Assembly: GCA_016859345.1 (NCBI GenBank)
Contig: CM029121.1
Span: 28,012,527 to 28,076,526, forward strand
Direction: 5' to 3'
Length of the DNA: 64,000 bases
DNA from: Istiophorus platypterus
Lineage: Eukaryota > Chordata > Actinopteri > Istiophoriformes > Istiophoridae
Positions 23,801 through 32,800 of the stretch are shown here, one piece after another. Below the pieces are notes generated by a model. That model had not been told where the DNA came from, ran no database searches, and saw only the letters and a list, made by a program, of their open reading frames with translations. A program made the position numbers and the translations under genes. Positions within the stretch are counted from its first letter, which is position 1; each line of letters starts with the position of its first letter.

Positions 23801-26800
23801 ATCGCCCGCCAATCGCCCGCCAATCGCCCGCCAATCGCCCGCCAATCGCCCGCCAATCGCCCGCCAATCGCCCGCCAATCGCCCGCCAATCGCCCGCCAA
23901 TCGCCCGCCAATCGCCCGCCAATCGCCCGCCAATCGCCCGCCAATCGCCCGCCAATCGCCCGCCAATCGCCCGCCAATCGCCCGCCAATCGCCCGCCAAT
24001 CGCCCGCCAATCGCCCGCCAATCGCCCGCCAATCGCCCGCCAATCGCCCGCCAATCGCCCGCCAATCGCCCGCCAATCGCCCGCCAATCGCCCGCCAATC
24101 GCCCGCCAATCGCCCGCCAATCGCCCGCCAATCGCCCGCCAATCGCCCGCCAATCGCCCGCCAATCGCCCGCCAATCGCCCGCCAATCGCCCGCCAATCG
24201 CCCGCCAATCGCCCGCCAATCGCCCGCCAATCGCCCGCCAATCGCCCGCCAATCGCCCGCCAATCGCCCGCCAATCGCCCGCCAATCGCCCGCCAATCGC
24301 CCGCCAATCGCCCGCCAATCGCCCGCCAATCGCCCGCCAATCGCCCGCCAATCGCCCGCCAATCGCCCGCCAATCGCCCGCCAATCGCCCGCCAATCGCC
24401 CGCCAATCGCCCGCCAATCGCCCGCCAATCGCCCGCCAATCGCCCGCCAATCGCCCGCCAATCGCCCGCCAATCGCCCGCCAATCGCCCGCCAATCGCCC
24501 GCCAATCGCCCGCCAATCGCCCGCCAATCGCCCGCCAATCGCCCGCCAATCGCCCGCCAATCGCCCGCCAATCGCCCGCCAATCGCCCGCCAATCGCCCG
24601 CCAATCGCCCGCCAATCGCCCGCCAGTCGCCCGCCAGTCGCCCGCCAGTCGCCCGCCAGTCGCCCGCCAGTCGCCCGCCAGTCGCCCGCCAGTCGCCCGC
24701 CAGTCGCCCGCCAGTCGCCCGCCAGTCGCCCGCCAGTCGCCCGCCAGTCGCCCGCCAGTCGCCCGCCAGTCGCCCGCCAGTCGCCCGCCAGTCGCCCGCC
24801 AGTCGCCCGCCAGTCGCCCGCCAGTCGCCCGCCAGTCGCCCGCCAGTCGCCCGCCAGTCGCCCGCCAGTCGCCCGCCAGTCGCCCGCCAGTCGCCCGCCA
24901 GTCGCCCGCCAGTCGCCCGCCAGTCGCCCGCCAGTCGCCCGCCAGTCGCCCGCCAGTCGCCCGCCAGTCGCCCGCCAGTCGCCCGCCAGTCGCCCGCCAG
25001 TCGCCCGCCAGTCGCCCGCCAGTCGCCCGCCAGTCGCCCGCCAGTCGCCCGCCAGTCGCCCGCCAGTCGCCCGCCAGTCGCCCGCCAGTCGCCCGCCAGT
25101 CGCCCGCCAGTCGCCCGCCAGTCGCCCGCCAGTCGCCCGCCAGTCGCCCGCCAGTCGCCCGCCAGTCGCCCGCCAGTCGCCCGCCAGTCGCCCGCCAGTC
25201 GCCCGCCAGTCGCCCGCCAGTCGCCCGCCAGTCGCCCGCCAGTCGCCCGCCAGTCGCCCGCCAGTCGCCCGCCAGTCGCCCGCCAGTCGCCCGCCAGTCG
25301 CCCGCCAGTCGCCCGCCAGTCGCCCGCCAGTCGCCCGCCAGTCGCCCGCCAGTCGCCCGCCAGTCGCCCGCCAGTCGCCCGCCAGTCGCCCGCCAGTCGC
25401 CCGCCAGTCGCCCGCCAGTCGCCCGCCAGTCGCCCGCCAGTCGCCCGCCAGTCGCCCGCCAGTCGCCCGCCAGTCGCCCGCCAGTCGCCCGCCAGTCGCC
25501 CGCCAGTCGCCCGCCAGTCGCCCGCCAGTCGCCCGCCAGTCGCCCGCCAGTCGCCCGCCAGTCGCCCGCCAGTCGCCCGCCAGTCGCCCGCCAGTCGCCC
25601 GCCAGTCGCCCGCCAGTCGCCCGCCAGTCGCCCGCCAGTCGCCCGCCAGTCGCCCGCCAGTCGCCCGCCAGTCGCCCGCCAGTCGCCCGCCAGTCGCCCG
25701 CCAGTCGCCCGCCAGTCGCCCGCCAGTCGCCCGCCAGTCGCCCGCCAGTCGCCCGCCAGTCGCCCGCCAGTCGCCCGCCAGTCGCCCGCCAGTCGCCCGC
25801 CAGTCGCCCGCCAGTCGCCCGCCAGTCGCCCGCCAGTCGCCCGCCAGTCGCCCGCCAGTCGCCCGCCAGTCGCCCGCCAGTCGCCCGCCAGTCGCCCGCC
25901 AGTCGCCCGCCAGTCGCCCGCCAGTCGCCCGCCAGTCGCCTGCCCGGCGCCCTCGGGTCCCTCCTGATGTCCGGCTACCAGGAGCTGGATGTCCCCTCCA
26001 AGACCAGGAGGACGGCAGGGAGCCAGCTGGGTCTCCTTCCCGGTCAGGGAGACCTCGGGCTGGAACCCTACCTGGACGCTCCTGGGGAAGAGGGGCGCGA
26101 ACAGGATGGCCTTGCCGAGCTCTTCCTTCAGGTGCCCTCCCACTTCAGCTGGAACAAACCCAAACCCGGAAACCCTCCTCTGTTCAGGTTTGCTCTTGCG
26201 GTCGGCTCTTAAAGGAATAATCTGACATTCTTTGTAAATATGCTTGTTTACATTCTGGCAAAAACTTAGATGAGAAGATTATTATTATTAAACTTTCGTT
26301 TCAGTTTGGTTTAGTATAAAGACGGAAAACAGATGGAAATGCCTGCCTGGCACTGTCCAAATGAAACCAGATCCATCTGTCATCATCTAAATCTCACTGA
26401 TTAACATGTTATATCTTGTTTTTTATCCCATCTGCACAAATACTGAAGCGTAAAAACGGCAGCTTGCAGATTTACCAAGGTCTCTGCTGGTCACATACCA
26501 GGACGTGGTCTGGCACTAATCCCCTGTTATACAGTGATAAAATCCCCCTCTGGTTTCTGGCAGTAGCCTCATATTTACCTTATGTCTGGCATCAACCTGA
26601 AAAGCACATACCCTGACTGGGATAATGTCTAATGCCTCGTTCTCTGCCTGTAGTGAGAGGAAACGTCCCCTCAGAGATCCGCTACTTCAAGGAACAGCGT
26701 AAGTGATCGGTGTGGCACAATATCTGATCATTGTGTGTCCGTTGTATCCGACTCTAGGGCCTCGTCCCCCCCTCCCCTGGACTGGCCCCTGCCCAGCCAG

Positions 26801-29800
26801 TATGACCAGTGTGAGCTGAAGCTGGAGGTCCAGCCCAAGTCCTACCACAGGGCACATTATGAGACGGAGGGCAGCAGGGGGTCCATTAAAGCAGCTAACG
26901 GAGGACACCCCGTCGTAAAGGTGACCTATTTCTGACTTTTGTGGTCTCTGAGCCAACTTCACACTATGTCCATAACATTTAGTTAAATTAAATGATAAAC
27001 TTTGTGTAAGACATAAGCATTTCTTTGCTTTTGAGGCAACTCTGTGTTATTAGGGACAGATAATTCAGATAAAACAGGGCTTTCAGAAAAGTTTCCCCGT
27101 TATAATGCGACTGGGATGTTGTCGTGAAAACTTGTAAATCTATTAACTCCAACATGACATGAATGATGTAATAACATCGAATGGATTAATAAAAAAGATA
27201 AAAGAAAATAATCACTAGTTACAGTTCTACTATCAGAGCGAAAGAGTCATAGTTTTACTTCGTAATATTTTCAAACTTCGTGTCATCTCTTTAAAGCCCG
27301 ACGGGCTGAAAATGAGCCTGTGCCGATCACACAGGAGGAAAACAACAGGGTTGCACCGATGGTTTGGTCGGCTGCCGTGGGGGGGTCGAACAGCCCCCGT
27401 GGATCCCCCCTTTGGATCAGAGAACAGAGGCAGGCCGAGACAAGCGAAGCTCCGTCAAGGCCTCGCATGTAACTGACACCGGCAGGGCTATTCTAGGTGT
27501 CGAATTTTCAGGCCGGCAGCTGAGCCCAGATCAGTCTCTTTCTGCAACAGTGCGAAAACCCACAGTGATCAGATGTGGACAACTGAGAACCTCCGGGTAA
27601 TACAGGAAACTGAAAATCACACTGCGGCTGCAGGGTGAAGGCTTTGTTTGTGTGTGCGTGTGTGTGAGAGAGTGTGAGACCCACAAAAGACAGCAGAACT
27701 CTCTAGAGCATCCGACTTCACATATTTTATCAGATCTGGCCTTTATTTATGAAAGAAATCCTGCTATAGGAATCGATTTGTTTTATATTTAGAATTCTTT
27801 CTTTTTTTTATCGTGTCCTTAGATATTTATTAATTCATGTTTAATCTGTTTAAATTGTATTTTGTGATCTGTATTGATAACAAGATCTCTCTAGGTTTGG
27901 TCAAAGATGGACAGTAATGTCCAGTATATCATGATTGAACTAAGTTAAGTTGGTTAAGTTTCATCATGTAACTGCAGTGCCCTCATTAGGCCAACCGGTG
28001 TGGATGATTTTTAAGGGATATTTTAACTTTTTAGGAAAAGTTTTAGTATGTAACTTCCACCCAACACAACAAATGTAACTCTATTAACTTGCAGCAAAAA
28101 AAAGCATGTTAGCATTTGTCCAAAAATGTGGAATTTTTCCTTTAAACTTTATATTAACTTCCCCAGTTCTGCCAGTCGACGTATTAAAAGATCTGAATAT
28201 GCTGCCAAACGTGCGACAGTTTCACCTCAAGTTTAATCAAGGTTTTACTGATTCCCCCTGAGATGTTCCTTTTTAGTTTAACATCCACGACAAATAACTT
28301 TTTTAACAAACGGGGACAGTGTGAAGATGCATCGTCCATGCACCCGTTACTCAGATGTTCACCCCTGAACTTCCGCCCGCAGCTGATCGGCTACAGCAAG
28401 CAGCGGGTCGACCTGCAGCTGTTCATCGGCACCGCGGACGACCGGTACCTTCGCCCTCACGCCTTCTACCAGGCTCACCGGGTGACGGGGAAGACGGTCA
28501 CCACCACCTGCCATGAGAAGATTATAGGTTACACCAAGGTCCTGGAGACCCCTCTGCTTCCGGAAAACAACATGTCTGCCAGGTAAACAGAGGCCACAGC
28601 ACCGGACCTGGACTAAGTGTCACAGTCAAAGCACTAAAATCAGGGTTAGCGTGATATCTCTGCTAATATTGTTCATCCAATCAGTTTGCCAGCTACGATA
28701 CAATGGCAGAGTTTCTGGTAGAAGTAGCAGTAGTTCTGATAGTAGTATTAGGAGAAGTAGCAGAAATAAACAATGCAACCCTTCTGACCTAAACTGCCAT
28801 ATTTCAAAATTTATTTCTAAACCCTTGGAAAAAAAGTTGTGTACATGTGATTGAATACAGTAAAAAAAAAAAAATTAAAAAATTGAAGCTTTGGTTTTTA
28901 GCTCTGAAACTGCTCTGAAGAGTTTCTAAAGACTCTATTAATGGAAAAGTTCAAACTCTTCCTTTAAAATGTCAGCGCAGGACAGAGTTATTGAACACAA
29001 CCTTCAAAGCCTCTGAACATGCATGAACTTGCCTGACAGAAACTACAACGATGAGCAGGAAACGACCCTTGATTTGACTGATGATACTCAGTTGTCGATT
29101 ACCACACGGCTCAGGTTTTTATTCTAAATGCTGCCACTGAGTCCAATATCTTTTTTCACTTCTTCGCAGATGACGTACTGTTAATTTTTAATTAAATCCC
29201 AATGGCATTTTCAAGTTTAGATACTCTGGTATTAGTAGTGGTTGTAGGCCATTGATAAGAGCAGAAGTAGGATGAGTAGCAGTTACAGTGGTAGAATAAT
29301 GAGTAGGTGAGCAGGTGTAGTAGTAGTAGGGGAGCCAGTAGTCATAGCTGTAAGGTTGTAGCGGCGCTGATATTAGTAGAGGAGCAGTATAAGTTATAGT
29401 AGTAGGAGAATGAGTCATATCAGTAGTGGCAGTGGTTCTATGTTTATGTCGAGAAATCTGCTCACAGAAGAGATCTGAGTTAAATGTTTCCTCTGAAGTT
29501 TTCTTCTAACAAACGTCTTTCCATTTTTTTTCGAGTCTTCTCCCTTCTTATAAAACGAAGCCAGGTGTATATAATACCGACATTGTCAAACCTGCATTGT
29601 TTACATCCATGTTTGGAGGTACACACCAGTTTAATCCACCATCAGGCAGGCCAGATTAGCAAATAATGAGATGTTAACAACTAGTTAAGGTTGGTAGTTC
29701 TGTTTGTATTTCGCCTTTTTCATCTTCCTTTTCCTCGTTTTTTTGCTAAAGTGTAGTGTGCATTTTTTATTACTGCCTTTTGCAGTCAGTGGGAATGTGA

Positions 29801-32800
29801 ATGACATCACATTCACTTGTGCCACTGTTAGTGGAGCCCATGATACAAACAGAGGAAGGAGCCTCTCATCAGTACATCTTTCTACAGCCCCCACAAGTGG
29901 TCATTAACTCAACAGGAGACCTTTTAAAGTAGCAGGTAATGCACAAGTCCGTCTTCTGGTTCCTTGTCCCACAGCATCGACTGCGCCGGCATCCTGAAGC
30001 TGCGGAACGCCGACATCGAGCTGAAGAAAGGCGAGACGGACATCGGGCGGAAGAACACGAAGGTGCGGGTGGTGTTCAGGGTCGCCGTCCCTCAGCCGGA
30101 CATCCGAATGCTGTGGCTGCAGACGACGTCCATACCTGTGGAGTGCTGTAAGTCGCCTGAACATATCACACATCACATTTACGTCTGACTTTCTTTTTTT
30201 TCGGGCGAGGTCGACACTAGGCTACATTCAACACAGAGCAAGTTATGGTTAAAGTTTTTTTTTTTTTTTTTTTTAAACCAGATGATGATGATAGAACGAG
30301 CGGAGGGGGAAATTTAGGGGATGTGAAGTAAAACTAAGTGCTTGTGCTAAAAGCTGATAAACTTAGATAAAAATCTGTGACATTTTTTTCTTCCTGCTCA
30401 GTGAAAACATCCTCTGTCTATTAGCGAATGTACTGCTGCTGTGGTCTGCATTGTAACGAGTAAAAAAACGAGTAAAAAACAACCCCCCCCCGACATATGT
30501 ATTTAAATAACAAAACAAAGATGGCGTCATGTTCCAGCCCAACGATCTGGACAGGAACTACCCCAGGTGGAGAGCTTCAGCCCGGCTGGCTGCTCCGTGG
30601 ACGGAGGAGAGGAGCTGCTCATCACCGGATCCAACATCTCCACACAGTCCAGGGTCGTTTTCACGGAGAGAGGGCCCGGTAAGATCCGCTGAGGCTCAAG
30701 GAGCTGACATCCGCTTATTTGTCCATGTTCATTTTCCTTTTAAGCGGCGAGTTTTAACCCTGCTTTCATCCCTAAGATGGACGACCGATGTGGGAAATGG
30801 ATGCCAGACTTGTGCCAGAAAAAAGCAGCGGAGTAAGTGGAAACATTATTTATTAAAGATGAAAAATACGCAGCTGGGTCCAAAAGCGTGAGGCCACATT
30901 CAGATCAAAGTAGAAAGGAATATTGATAGACGGCTTAAGAAATATGGGAATAATAACATTTTGTGATTTCACTTTTTTTTTTTAAACTTGGCTTATACAG
31001 TCAGAAACCTGCTTGTAGCCTGCGACAGACCCGGAAACAGTTCATTTGCCCTTTTCATGCATTGGACACAAAAATGTGGAACATCGGGGGACATGTGATT
31101 TTGGATTAATCCTGAAATCTCTTTGTTTGCGTCCTTCAGTCCAGAATCGTGGTGGAGGTCCCTCCTTACACCAAGAAGACAGCGGGTCCGGTCCAGGTCC
31201 AGTTCTACGTCTCAAACGGGAGGAGGAGGAGAAGCCTGACACAGAGCTTCACCTACCTGCCCGGAGTCAAACATCACCTCCCTGCTGGCGCCGGAGCAGC
31301 GCTGGTAAAGCAGGAGCACTGGCAGCTGGACCGCATATCCCACAATCCCCCTGGATTCATCCCAGATGTGGCTTATTATGATTCAGTGCATTGTGGTCCT
31401 CCCTCGCAGAACGCACCTTGCCTTCACCCTCCCCCACCTCCTCCCTCCGCCCCCCTTCAGACCCCCTTGATGTTTCCTCACACCTCCTCCTCCTCCTCAA
31501 TGCCTCCTCAGACCTCCTCAGTCCCCCACCAGACCTTGATTCCTCTTCAGACCTCTGTCATGTCTCCTCAGACCTTCACCGTCCCTCCTCAGACCTCCTC
31601 GGTGCCCCTTCATATCTCCACGCTGCCTCCCCAGGTCTCCTCTGTCCCCCTCCAGACCTTCGCCATCCCCCTGCAGGCCTCCCCGCTGACTCCCCAGACC
31701 TCCCCTGTTGGACCTCAGAGGGAACAGTCTCCCTCACTGAGCTCCAGCCGAGCCTTTGCAACCCCCGCTGACCCCCAGAAGGACCCTCTGCTCTCCGGCC
31801 CCAGACAGCTGAGTATCAAGAAGGAACCGGAAGACCAGCCGAATCCGGGATCCTTGGGCCTGCAGGAGATCACGCTGGATGATGGTAGGAAGCCGAGTGT
31901 CCTCATTAATTATTCATTAATTGACAACTAATTTCTCTCCAATTTACTGTCAACACAGCACTGGTCTTGGAACCTGATGATGAATAGACATGTAGGACTG
32001 AGCTGAGTCTTCACAACACTGACGTCTCACTAGAAATGCTGAGAGGCAGAGTTTTCTGATCACTTCAAAGGAGACCTTGATCTCAGTGAAGTTGTCTGGT
32101 TAAATAGAGGTTGTATGTTGTGTATATGAATAAATAAATAAATAAATATATATGGTTTTAATTTGCACACATGCACGAGGACGTTGAAGAAAGTGCAGAG
32201 TGATGTTTCATGTAGATAAAAAGGCCCACAGAGGTGAAATCATCCCGTAATATTATAGAGATGATAGAAAGGCCAGAAAACTGAAAACCGATAAGCCAAT
32301 CAGAACTCCCATGAGTCATCTGACAATCCCTCAGGTTTACCTGGTGACCCTCTGGAGGGGCCTGACCCCCAGGTTGGGAAACAGTGGACTAAACCATCCA
32401 CCTGTATATAAAGTAGTTAAATCAGCGCCAACAGTAAAACATAGCTGAAGCCTCCATGACTGAGGATCAATGATCTGATCAGAGATCAGTCACAGGAGGC
32501 AGATTACTGCACAGGCAAGTACTTTTACTGTGATACTTGGACTATATGAAGTACTTTTACTGTGATACTTAAACCCCTTTTTACATCATTTGCTCAGACT
32601 TGTGATCTGGTTCTGAGACTCAGATCTGTATCTCAAATTCACAAAATCCCAGCCAGTGCTGGCTGGCCGTGCAGCTGTGTGGCCAATGGTCTGTGTGTGT
32701 GTGTTTACACCCTTTTGCTCTACGATGTTGGTTATTTATATGTCCAGAGTGTGTGTGTGTTTGAGTGTGTGTTTCTCTCTGATCTGGGTTAATAATAGCT

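Noticed and set aside
23379..25941. CRISPR-like array
   Set aside because: Units are 11 bases with no spacers, and the host is a vertebrate nuclear gene.
23354..26143. Long minus-strand reading frames of Gly-Asp-Trp-Arg repeats
   Set aside because: They are the reverse complement of the 11-bp array, which lacks stops in any frame, so length is no evidence of coding. No start, splice or family signal supports them.
31248..31305. A tiny intron inside nfatc3 exon 8, after TYLPG
   Set aside because: Removing it would bring the protein closer to human, but the segment is too short for a normal vertebrate intron and stays in frame when retained.
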